A stretch of 15,204 nucleotides of DNA from contig DCUS01000213.1 of NCBI GenBank assembly GCA_002327885.1, positions 7,419 through 22,622 on the forward strand. The letters are read 5' to 3'. The notes below the pieces were generated by a model. That model did not search any database, was not told where the DNA came from, and was given only the letters and a program-made list of their open reading frames with translations. Position numbers and translations under genes: made by a program. Positions 7,701 to 13,482 of the stretch are shown one piece after another (the first letter of the stretch is position 1; each line of letters opens with the position of its first letter). This DNA is from Syntrophaceae bacterium UBA2208 (GTDB lineage: Bacteria; Desulfobacterota; BSN033; UBA1163).

Positions 7701-7860
7701 TCCCCGCAGGGACCCAATTCATGCTCCCTGATAGGTCGAGGATGATCAAGACATCCGGTGGAACCCTGATCATAAAGAGGTCCGTATCGTCCGCATAGAG
7801 GCATGGGGCGCTCATCCCAATAGATATTACCATCAGCAACATTAAAAATTTTGGTTTCAT
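4798..7860 (-). CDS. pilY1: Type IV pilus tip adhesin / assembly protein PilY1
   Basis: A 1020-residue exported protein. It has a Sec signal (1-23, cut after LYA), then a von Willebrand factor A-like domain with MIDAS motif DLSGS (42-46), a GGTAL segment near 208 and LLITDGED (242-247). The C-terminal half is the PilC/PilY1 beta-propeller, with GDIFHSNAVIVGSP, IIIAGANDGMLHAFNASTG, KGGKQYFALDIT and YIGDLGGQMWGFNV. Two calcium-type loops are visible: D508-x-N510-x-N512-x3-D516, and D762-x-D764-x-N766-x3-D770; the second matches the known PilY1 site. The vWA part carries a duplicated Cys-bounded GPFY...GHT motif. PilY1 sits at the pilus tip with the minor pilins and promotes extension and adhesion. 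AGGAG lies upstream of the ATG. It is the fourth gene after pilV, pilW and pilX. Confidence 0.95.
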   Translation of the reverse strand: MKPKFLMLLMVISIGMSAPCLYADDTDLFMIRVPPDVLIILDLSGSMNWVPAGTTLFIGSDDGDDSNDNLEDCGMDGPFYVKSGPGHTKSCYSTAQSGNPRYGDTDCNGPFYRASGTGHTNNCSRLAIAKRAIFDILDDTNDGKINLNDETNLAIRFGYMRFYGCNKDSNSDSGNNYKSGCNTLVESFDNSSYSKINSAVEKEGASGGTALVFALSEGNLCMNDSKSGDSAAACRKKFVLLITDGEDTLACGGTGGVNQPGDYKRRRETVARAKALADEGYNVFVVGFGGDMPHYLKYTLNWAAKFGGTDNPQETNSGDLQGYNPSLVASCQSSTELSHDLGEGSHYYAESNDPGEAPLSGYAFLAEDASQLGKSLSDILKYIVEKSYSFTTPTIPLVRIVEGDVGYVSSFIPDETPFWRGNMKAYRLNSDGTFQVDANGYLLDSGLIWDADEQFKNTSPSSRKIYTYVNNARTEFKPSNITNADLGSSTDQERINLINHIRGIDAFDINANGNYDEERTWKLGDIFHSNAVIVGSPNANFQDAGFSGSGGFYETNKNRTKIIIAGANDGMLHAFNASTGVEEWAFIPPSVLKTLPLMSSTHTYYVDASPKVSDVWIYSHPTDTTKSAEEWRTILICGLRKGGKQYFALDITDTLNPVFLWEFPRSNDAATIAKVGQSWSDPAIGKVKVEYMGALYERWVAFFGGGLDPDETKSKSASIGRAFFVIDMKTGEMIWEYSYDPSATDERRFMAYSFPAPPTSVDTDANGYVDRVYIGDLGGQMWGFNVSFNTVNKTSNSLWSAYRLTQPPASTAEKHPVFYQPAVAFDEYRIPWVYYGTGDHEYPVDTTNPNEFFYAVKDDGLGVYPRRENQELQEVSSVNTFTPDPAKKGWYMRMERSAQLVEKVLARPVVFDNILYFTTFAYKGNATGCSVEGDARFYVLYYKTGGGALNVDELSDLSGTPSAQRYIVIGQGVPSNPVISVNNKGEASIVIGTTNNQIFSQQAFSSGSGKSLLYWREVIR

Positions 7861-7919
7861 TTCTTTTTCTCCTATTTGCTTTTCATTTCATGAAGGTTTT
7901 TTCCTCATTTTCAGGACCA

Positions 7920-8363
7920 TCAGTTGTTATAAGAAGTTCCCGCATTATAAGGACCCAAACTTACCTGGACTTCTATCTCCTTCTTGGCACTCAAAAATTC
8001 CCCCGTCGCATTGATCTGGAAGCGTTTAAACTCCCAGTTGGAGTCAAATCCGGGTTTGAGCATCGCGCCTAAATTTTTCTGAGGTTGAGGAGACGAATCG
8101 GTCAACTTCCCGCTCCGGTAGGTCTCATCTGTTCCGATCGCCCCTGAATAGGCATTGATATCCGGGATACGACTGATTCCCACATACACTCCGCCTTCTG
8201 CCGCATAAAACGTAGAACTTCCGACTCGTTCATTCCCTGAAATTTTTGTTTCAAAGACGCTCGAACTGATGGAACTGATGCCAATGAGGGTCAGGACAAT
8301 CAGCATGATTAATGCGATAACCAAAGCCACCCCTTTTTCATTTTTTAAAACGGACGTTTTCAT
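7920..8363 (-). CDS. pilX: Minor pilin PilX
   Basis: A 147-residue protein with a type III prepilin leader, cut after G11 (LKNEKG/VALVIALIML). The long N-terminal helix (VALVIALIMLIVLTLIGISS) and SGNERVGSSTFYAAEGGVYV are the PilX N-terminal signature. Residue 5 of the mature protein is Ile, not the Glu found in most pilins. Loss of Glu5 is expected for PilX- and GspK-type subunits that sit at the tip and need no contact with a subunit above. The rest is a short pilin head with no cysteines. It lies 15 bp after pilW and 59 bp before pilY1. GAGGAG lies 12 bases before the ATG, a rather long spacing. Confidence 0.9.
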   Translation of the reverse strand: MKTSVLKNEKGVALVIALIMLIVLTLIGISSISSSVFETKISGNERVGSSTFYAAEGGVYVGISRIPDINAYSGAIGTDETYRSGKLTDSSPQPQKNLGAMLKPGFDSNWEFKRFQINATGEFLSAKKEIEVQVSLGPYNAGTSYNN

Positions 8364-8378
8364 TTATAATGTCTCCTC

Positions 8379-9227
8379 TCACGGGGTTAACCCCATATTT
8401 CTTATGTGAATATTCGAAGCAATTTGTCTCCTCCGGTACCCATCTCCCTCGTTCAGGTCGGGATCTTGCCTCTCCGTCCTTGCCCTCAATGCCACTCTGA
8501 TGATACGAATATCGAGAGGATTTAGGGTAGGGTTTTCATTAGCGTCGAGGTAGGTAAACTGGAGATCTTCAATATTGTCCGCCTGGGGTTGAGGTCCATC
8601 CCCCAGGTGCTCATCTCTCATTAAAGTGTGAGTCCCATTGACCGAAGCGACCTGATAACTCAATGCCCTGATGATATAGACAGGGGTTCCCGCGGGATGA
8701 TAGAAACCGAGAGGACCACTTAACGTGATGGTGCTTGTTCCACTGTCTATGGAAGTAATCCGGTGGCTTTCAACTCCACCGATGGAGATATATTTTCTAT
8801 TTCCGGTATCAAACAAAGCATTTCCCTGACCATCCGTAAGGGTTGATACGGTGACCTGATTTTGGCCAATCCCTCCTTCGGCAGCGAGGGTTGAGGTTTC
8901 GTCAATCGAAGACACAATGGTGAGCGAACCCGCTGCGGGCGTATTTAAATTCAATACGTTATTAAAGGTGCCTGTGCTGTAAGAGACCGGCAACACCATC
9001 GAAACATTTCCGAAACCCGCCATTCTGATTTCGGTCATCATTCGATTGATTCCGGCTCTGATATTTTGTTGCATGTCGACGACCTGCTCCTGAACGGTAA
9101 AGGTTTTTTGCTGGTCGATAAATGTCCGATAAAGACCGGCAATGAGAAGAGCGCTGATCACCAAAGCGATCAGCAATTCGATTAATGTTAACCCTTTTTC
9201 TTTTTTTAATATCGTATCCATATCCAT
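8379..9227 (-). CDS. pilW: Minor pilin PilW
   Basis: A 282-residue prepilin. Start ATG 9227 is chosen because AAGGA lies just upstream and it gives a 12-residue leader, the same length as in the paralog at 11075-11935. ATG 9221 is also possible. Cleavage is after G12 (KKEKG/LTLIELL), with Glu at mature position 5, followed by the hydrophobic helix ALVISALLIAGLY and the PilW hallmark YRTFIDQQKTFTVQEQ. The large C-terminal head, ending GYRRRQIASNIHIRNMGL, is beta-rich. PilW joins PilV, PilX and PilY1 in the priming complex of the type IV pilus. The gene starts 7 bp after the pilV stop. Confidence 0.92.
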   Translation of the reverse strand: MDMDTILKKEKGLTLIELLIALVISALLIAGLYRTFIDQQKTFTVQEQVVDMQQNIRAGINRMMTEIRMAGFGNVSMVLPVSYSTGTFNNVLNLNTPAAGSLTIVSSIDETSTLAAEGGIGQNQVTVSTLTDGQGNALFDTGNRKYISIGGVESHRITSIDSGTSTITLSGPLGFYHPAGTPVYIIRALSYQVASVNGTHTLMRDEHLGDGPQPQADNIEDLQFTYLDANENPTLNPLDIRIIRVALRARTERQDPDLNEGDGYRRRQIASNIHIRNMGLTP

Positions 9228-9234
9228 CCCATCC

Positions 9235-9597
9235 TTAAATTGACCTGATGGTTGCAAAGGAGATCGTTCGATTCATCCCATCATTCCATCTGATCGTATA
9301 AGTAATTGTTCGAATATTGCCGGCCACCACCACCGTATACGAACGATCGAAAGCAATCCCCGAAATGGTTGTGGTCCCGTCGTTGTGATTCCCTTCCTGC
9401 AACTCTGCGGAATCAACAGGTAGGGTGTTTAATAACTCCAAACGGTCTTGACCGACATAACTGGCCTGCGTTAAATAATGACTGAAGAAATTACCCCTCA
9501 CTGCGACTATTTGCATGCCGGCAATGGCTAAAAGTCCAATGGCTAAAATGATGAGGCCGATAAGAACTTCAACGAGTGTAAATCCCTTATTGTTCAA
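9235..9597 (-). CDS. pilV: Minor pilin PilV
   Basis: A 120-residue prepilin with a five-residue leader after the start (MNNKG/FTLVEVLIGL). It has Glu at mature position 5 and the helix VLIGLIILAIGLLAIAGMQ typical of PilV. The start codon is TTG at 9597. AAGGAGG lies exactly seven bases upstream, and no ATG precedes the prepilin motif, so the TTG is well supported. The head is short and lacks cysteines. It is the first gene of the pilV-pilW-pilX-pilY1 operon, about 30-40 nt downstream of the inferred start site of a sigma-54 promoter. It is clearly paralogous to the protein at 11949-12308. Confidence 0.92.
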   Translation of the reverse strand: MNNKGFTLVEVLIGLIILAIGLLAIAGMQIVAVRGNFFSHYLTQASYVGQDRLELLNTLPVDSAELQEGNHNDGTTTISGIAFDRSYTVVVAGNIRTITYTIRWNDGMNRTISFATIRSI

Positions 9598-9828
9598 TTT
9601 TTGTCCTCCTTGTTCTTTACTTTTTGGTAATATTACTGCAAGTAATATGCCGACCCATTTAAAACACTCTAAGATATTGAAATTATAATATTTATTGAAG
9701 TTATTATTAAATTTATAGATTCATCTTTAGTTCCAAAAAGTGGCTCTCATAATACGAATTTATTGAATAGAAAATGGGATTTTTTGATTTTATATTTCGG
9801 AAGGTTGGTCTGATTCAGACCCTGATAT
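9598..9828 (-). promoter_or_regulatory. AT-rich upstream region of the pilVWXY1 operon
   Basis: This intergenic stretch holds the sigma-54 promoter (listed separately) and, farther upstream (about 9655-9790), a very AT-rich segment. That is the position where IHF and an NtrC/PilR-type activator would bind for sigma-54 control. No exact activator site could be recognised. Confidence 0.45.
9637..9652 (-). promoter_or_regulatory. Sigma-54 (-24/-12) promoter of pilVWXY1
   Basis: The minus strand reads CGGCATATTACTTGCA. GG and GC are 12 positions apart, as required by RpoN, and both the GGCA and TTGCA elements match. Only the base before GG departs from TGGCAY-N5-TTGCA. The start site would lie near 9626, about 30 nt before the TTG start of pilV. 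Pilus genes are commonly RpoN-dependent through PilS/PilR. Confidence 0.75.
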
Positions 9829-9863
9829 AAAAAAAACCGATATGGATTAGAATTCCATATCGG
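9829..9863 (-). terminator. Intrinsic terminator between the two minor-pilin operons
   Basis: On the minus strand a perfect 10-bp stem (9854-9863 with 9837-9846, CCGATATGGA and its complement) with a 7-nt loop is followed directly by eight T (9836-9829). It lies 28 bp after the stop of the long PilX-like gene and separates it from the next operon. Confidence 0.92.
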
Positions 9864-9891
9864 CCTTAAGGTGGATCAATCAATTTTCTAT

Positions 9892-11046
9892 TTAGAATAT
9901 TTCTCTCCAGCGGAATATTTTAAACGGGATGAAATCATTCGTCCATTCTATTGAGTCACTGCAATAAAAGATGTCGGTATTACCAAAAATATCTACGTCA
10001 ACACTATTAAAAGATGAATTGGCTGCCAAGACCGCTCCGGTTATATTAATAGATGTGCTACCTCCGGTAGAGCGGAAACTTCCCGTAACGATTACCACCC
10101 CGTACCATTGGAAGCTCCCTTGAATTTCAAGATCCCCTTCCACGAGTAATATGCCTGCTCCTTTACTGGTCCCTGTTAACGTTAATTCATTAACCTCATT
10201 CATATTGAAATAGACGATATTCATATTTCCTGTATAACTCAACACACCGGTGACTGGATCCAAAACAGGCGTCCCCCAGTTCATGTCTTGTAATGTCTTG
10301 TCTGAAACATATTCTCTACTATAAGTTGCATATTCCTTTAAATTATCTACCATCGCTTCTAAATCTAAATCTATGTTACTGGGGTCTGCATCTATCGTAT
10401 CAATGTTTGGATGGCCGATTACAGTAACAGTTGAGGTTGTTACAATGCCAGGTTTATCAAACGTTCCGCATCGATCATCTCCTATGATATCGGTGCTATC
10501 CGATTTTACAGTGATAGGTGCTTGTGAATAAAGTGCAGCCGGAGGATTCAAATCAAGCCCTTTCTTGACCTCCGCCTCAATTGCTTTTCTCCCTCCATCC
10601 ATGGCAAACCCATAACTTTTTACTATATACACAGGCTTCCAGCCGTAGATCACCACATTCATATTTGAATCTATCTTGTGTCTTACTTCCACTCCAAAAT
10701 CCAATTTATCTTGCAAGCTTTGAACAAAGACGTGCTTGGGGTTACTCGAATCATATCCGATCCCTTCGGCCCTTGCTTGATTGATTGCAAGAAAAAGCCT
10801 CCAGTCAGGATCCAATGGGGTACTGTCGGTGATTTGACCATAAACTCCCTGTTTGAATCGCCCCTTCGTCTCACTTAATCCTGCTTCTGCAATGTAAAAG
10901 GCTTGCTCAGAGGACCTCTTGTTACCCGAAATAGCTGAATCATAACTCGAAGTATTCACAGAACTGATCCCAATTAATGTCAGGACCAACAATAATAGAA
11001 TGGCTAAAATTAAAGCAACACCCTTTTCTTCTCTTAACCGCTTCAT
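9892..11046 (-). CDS. Long PilX-like pilus protein with beta-rich C-terminus
   Basis: A 384-residue protein. ATG 11046 is chosen because GGAGG lies eight bases upstream; a longer frame from 11085 adds 13 residues before the prepilin leader and has no better site. The leader MKRLREEKG is cut before VALILAILLLLVLTLIGIS, with no Glu5. SGNKRSSEQAFYIAEAGLSE is the PilX N-terminal signature. Unlike the 147-residue PilX downstream, it has a long C-terminal region (from about residue 296: GAGILLVEGDLEIQGS, WYGVVIVTGSFRSTGG, INITGAVLAANSS) that reads like a small beta-helix. I recall such domains attached to PilX N-termini in deltaproteobacteria, but I cannot confirm the family. It is the third gene of the upstream operon, and a terminator follows. 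Confidence 0.85.
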   Translation of the reverse strand: MKRLREEKGVALILAILLLLVLTLIGISSVNTSSYDSAISGNKRSSEQAFYIAEAGLSETKGRFKQGVYGQITDSTPLDPDWRLFLAINQARAEGIGYDSSNPKHVFVQSLQDKLDFGVEVRHKIDSNMNVVIYGWKPVYIVKSYGFAMDGGRKAIEAEVKKGLDLNPPAALYSQAPITVKSDSTDIIGDDRCGTFDKPGIVTTSTVTVIGHPNIDTIDADPSNIDLDLEAMVDNLKEYATYSREYVSDKTLQDMNWGTPVLDPVTGVLSYTGNMNIVYFNMNEVNELTLTGTSKGAGILLVEGDLEIQGSFQWYGVVIVTGSFRSTGGSTSINITGAVLAANSSFNSVDVDIFGNTDIFYCSDSIEWTNDFIPFKIFRWREIF

Positions 11047-11074
11047 TCTAATTTCCTCCACTTTGATGAATTTT

Positions 11075-11935
11075 TCATAAACCAAGGTTTCTCACTTTAA
11101 CAACAGAGGTTAACTCCCTTCTTCTGTATCCATCACTATTTAATTGGGTATCGGCATCGGGCATCTTTGTTCTTGCCTTGACGCTTGCGCTCACGATCCG
11201 AATATCTTCAGGGTTTGCCGGTGAATCGGTCACGGATCCATCCGCCAGGGTATATCGAAATTGGAGGTTCTCGATATTATCGGCGATGATCTGATTTCCA
11301 CTGCCGGTATTATCGTTCTTGACTAAAACGGGAACCGTCGGATCGGCCGGATCCGGCATTAATTTATAGGTGACGGCCCTGATCAAAAATACCGGCTCAT
11401 CGATGAGATGCCCCTCTAATAAAGGCGTTGTCAGAGTGATGGTGTTTGAGGAGACGCCTTGAACTAAATAATTGTTTTCTCCATTGAGGCTCAAATATTT
11501 CTGTTTATCAGAATTAAAGTCTCCTGCATTGCTCACATTGATTGCGGTCGACCCTGGCGCTACGGTTCCGGTCAACTTCGCCACCTCCACCGCGATGATG
11601 ACTGTTATGGAGTCATCATTATTTCCTGTATTATTTGCATTATTCCCCGCGGTGAAGATATTTGTGAACCCATTGACATCCGTGACACCGAAGGAAGCCA
11701 AAATAGTTTCTCTCAACCCATAGCCAGCCATTCTTATCTCTCGGGTCATTTGATCGATCCCGACCCTCACGCTTTGCTGCATGTCCGCCACCTGTTCCTG
11801 AACCGTGTAAGTTTTTTGTTGATCGATAAATGTCCGGTAAAAAGCCGCTATCAGGATACTGCTTATTACCAAAGCAATGAGCAGCTCTACGAGGGTGACT
11901 CCCTTGTTTTTTCTAAGAATATTGTGCTTCATCAT
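11075..11935 (-). CDS. pilW: Minor pilin PilW, paralog 2
   Basis: A 286-residue prepilin with a 12-residue leader (ILRKNKG/VTLVELL), Glu at mature position 5, helix ALVISSILIAAFY and the same YRTFIDQQKTYTVQEQ block as the downstream PilW. The head differs in the middle, with an Asn-rich GNNANNTGNN stretch, but ends alike (DGYRRRELTSVVKVRNLGL). It is clearly a paralog that diverged in the exposed part. GGGAG precedes a double ATG (11935 and 11932), and the second start would have the better spacing. It follows the PilV paralog by 13 bp and precedes the PilX-like gene by 28 bp. Confidence 0.92.
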   Translation of the reverse strand: MMKHNILRKNKGVTLVELLIALVISSILIAAFYRTFIDQQKTYTVQEQVADMQQSVRVGIDQMTREIRMAGYGLRETILASFGVTDVNGFTNIFTAGNNANNTGNNDDSITVIIAVEVAKLTGTVAPGSTAINVSNAGDFNSDKQKYLSLNGENNYLVQGVSSNTITLTTPLLEGHLIDEPVFLIRAVTYKLMPDPADPTVPVLVKNDNTGSGNQIIADNIENLQFRYTLADGSVTDSPANPEDIRIVSASVKARTKMPDADTQLNSDGYRRRELTSVVKVRNLGL

Positions 11936-11948
11936 TGACTCCCATTTT

Positions 11949-12308
11949 TTATTCTGACAAAATGGTATTTAAAGAGATGCTGTGATTGGTTTTATCCAGC
12001 CATTCAATGGTAACCGAAACCGTTTTCATCGAACTTCCCAGCCCTGCCACATTATACTTTCTTGAAAAGATGGTGCTGGTGATTGTTCCTTCGTTGTGTT
12101 CCCCGATACTTAAATCGGTATCATCGTAAGGTATGTTTTTAAGCTCCTCCAATTTTTCCTGGCCCAAAATGGTGGCCTGGGTCACATTGCTGCTAAAAAA
12201 GTTTCCTTTTATTGAAATGATTTGCATCCCGGCAATCGCTAAGATGCCGATGGCTAAAATGATGAGTCCGATCAAAACCTCAATGAGCGTGAATCCTTTT
12301 TTATTCAT
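11949..12308 (-). CDS. pilV: Minor pilin PilV, paralog 2
   Basis: A 119-residue prepilin with leader MNKKG before FTLIEVLIGL, Glu at mature position 5 and helix LIILAIGILAIAGMQ. It shares the first 30 residues almost exactly with the PilV at 9235-9597, then diverges (VTQATILGQEKLEELKNIP against LTQASYVGQDRLELLNTLP). It has an ATG start with AAGGGGA eight bases upstream. It is the first gene of the upstream operon, about 50 nt from the inferred start site of a sigma-54 promoter. Confidence 0.92.
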   Translation of the reverse strand: MNKKGFTLIEVLIGLIILAIGILAIAGMQIISIKGNFFSSNVTQATILGQEKLEELKNIPYDDTDLSIGEHNEGTITSTIFSRKYNVAGLGSSMKTVSVTIEWLDKTNHSISLNTILSE

Positions 12309-12370
12309 ATTTTGTCCCCTTTTAGCAGGTTACTGTGTAACAAAATTTGATCTTTGGAAGATTAATTCCC

Positions 12371-12385
12371 GCAAAAGTTGTGCCA
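12371..12385 (-). promoter_or_regulatory. Sigma-54 (-24/-12) promoter of pilV'-pilW'-pilX-like operon
   Basis: The minus strand reads TGGCACAACTTTTGC, a full match to TGGCAC-N5-TTGC with GG and GC at the right distance. The start site would be near 12360, about 50 nt before ATG 12308. It is closer to consensus than the promoter of the downstream operon. Confidence 0.85.
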
Positions 12386-12598
12386 AAACCCCCAAGAATC
12401 CCTAACTCGTTGATAGTTAATAGTTATTTAATATTTTATTGTCTTTCCTAAGGCTTTCTCACCCTCCCGAAAATTGTCTATGGCACTATGAATTTTTTAA
12501 ATAGCAGGTAGAAGGAGGAGTTTAATTGCTGACCGTCGATCACTTTCATTGGGATAGGTAACCGTATCGCCCAGGATAGGCCGGTAATGCGTTTAAGG

Positions 12599-12781
12599 AA
12601 TCAATCGAAGCAGATGAACAGGCCTCAAAAGCTTTAGAAAGCGGTTGATTTATAGTATAGGAAACCTCCCCCCGTCTGAGAAACAAGGCCCTGAATGGAC
12701 TTTGAAACTGTGGTTTCGATCATTTAAAGGTACCCGCTCTAAAGCTTTATCGACCTGCCCATCTGTTTTAAAAAATGATCG
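12599..12781. repeat. Cluster of short inverted repeats
   Basis: Three nested or adjacent pairs are visible. AATCAATCG (12599-12607) pairs with CGGTTGATT (12642-12650) with one G-U. AAAGCTTTAGAAAGCGG (12628-12644) is an imperfect inverse of CCGCTCTAAAGCTTT (12734-12748). CGATCATTT (12717-12725) is a perfect inverse of AAATGATCG (12773-12781). No coding frame runs through, so this may be a structured RNA leader or a decayed palindromic element. Confidence 0.4.
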
Positions 12782-12849
12782 ATGGTCAGATTTAATTTTT
12801 ATTGATTTTTCTTTAAATATTTAGTAATTTTAGTAGAGAAGAGGGCTGA

Positions 12850-13287
12850 ATGAGCCAGCGGAAATTTCTTGCCACCGTAAGAAGACGGAAAAAAGGAGAG
12901 GACAGGTCAAAATCCAAAGAGGGCCTTATTGTTGTTGAGAGGAGGAGACATCCGAGAATCATTGTTGAACTTCCCATGGATTATTCTCTGGTCGATCATA
13001 AAGATAGCCATGGGGGGGTCGTCGCCAATATCAGCGAGGGTGGCCTCCTGGTTTACCTGCCCGAGGCTCTTCAGATAGGGACCCTATTAAAAATTGAAAT
13101 ACTTTTCGTTAAGGGGATGGAATTGAATGCCATCAAAGGGATTGCAAAGATAGCCTGGTCTGATTTAGCCATGAAAACCATCTCAAATGAGAACCGATAT
13201 GGATTGGAATTTGAGTCTTTTATAGAAGGTGATCTGGATAAATTAAAGAAGTTATTAAAAGAGGTCGGGGAAACGCATAGCCCGTAG
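12850..13287 (+). CDS. PilZ-domain c-di-GMP receptor
   Basis: A 145-residue protein with a basic N-terminal tail (KFLATVRRRKKG) and one PilZ domain. Both binding motifs are present: RRHPR (R32-x3-R36) and NISEGG (N60-x-S62-x2-G65), at normal spacing, followed by LLVYLPEALQIGTLL and a YGLEFESF strand that closes the barrel. It should bind c-di-GMP dimers and relay the signal by protein contact. No output domain is fused. ATG 12850 has GAGGG four bases upstream. It is encoded divergently from the pilin operons, and a diguanylate cyclase lies at the far side of the same cluster, so a role in pilus control is a reasonable inference. Confidence 0.9.
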   Translation: MSQRKFLATVRRRKKGEDRSKSKEGLIVVERRRHPRIIVELPMDYSLVDHKDSHGGVVANISEGGLLVYLPEALQIGTLLKIEILFVKGMELNAIKGIAKIAWSDLAMKTISNENRYGLEFESFIEGDLDKLKKLLKEVGETHSP

Positions 13288-13373
13288 ACTGGAAAGGGGC
13301 TGCTTAGAAGCGAAACGTCTATAGAGTCACCCTTGGCCGTGGGGCTATTCCTGACGAAGACTTATTTTCTAAA

Positions 13374-13480
13374 TATAGTGAACGTTTAAATAAAGTAGTC
13401 ATTGCGAGGAGCATAACGACGTGGCAATCCAATGAGATTGACGCCGTGGGAATGTCAACTTATTTATGACGTTTACTATA
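13374..13480. mobile_element. MITE-like element with terminal inverted repeats
   Basis: Position 13374 begins TATAGTGAACGTTTAAATAA and the far end (13458-13480), read inverted, begins TATAGTAAACGTCATAAATA. These are imperfect 23-bp terminal inverted repeats of a 107-bp unit with no coding capacity. The terminal TA at both ends would suit an IS630/Tc1-type TA target duplication. The interior holds TCATTGCGAGGAGCATAACG followed by ACGTGGCAATCC, a type of palindromic repeat I recall as dispersed between genes in several environmental bacterial groups. It ends two bases before the stop codon of the isomerase gene. Confidence 0.6.
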
Positions 13481-13482
13481 GC

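Larger units (their letters stand above)
12309..12849. other. 540-bp noncoding region between pilV' and PilZ gene
   Basis: No gene is supported here. It holds the sigma-54 promoter for the minus-strand pilin operon, an AT-rich block (about 12403-12445) suited to IHF, and a stretch of short inverted repeats (12599-12781). A GGAGGAG at 12513-12519 precedes a TTG that opens only 11 codons. The promoter of the PilZ gene must lie at the right end but is not clear. Confidence 0.55.

Noticed and set aside
12519..12560. Small gene after the GGAGGAG at 12513
   Set aside because: The best frame ends after 11 codons, and the following frames are broken by stops; no known protein remnant could be recognised.
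12800..12835. Sigma-70 promoter for the PilZ gene
   Set aside because: TTGATT with TAATTT at 17 bp is present, but the -10 matches only half of the consensus in very AT-rich DNA, so it is not distinguishable from chance.
12309..12849. c-di-GMP riboswitch upstream of the PilZ gene or pilin operon
   Set aside because: I looked for the conserved core of the known c-di-GMP riboswitch classes on both strands and did not find it.
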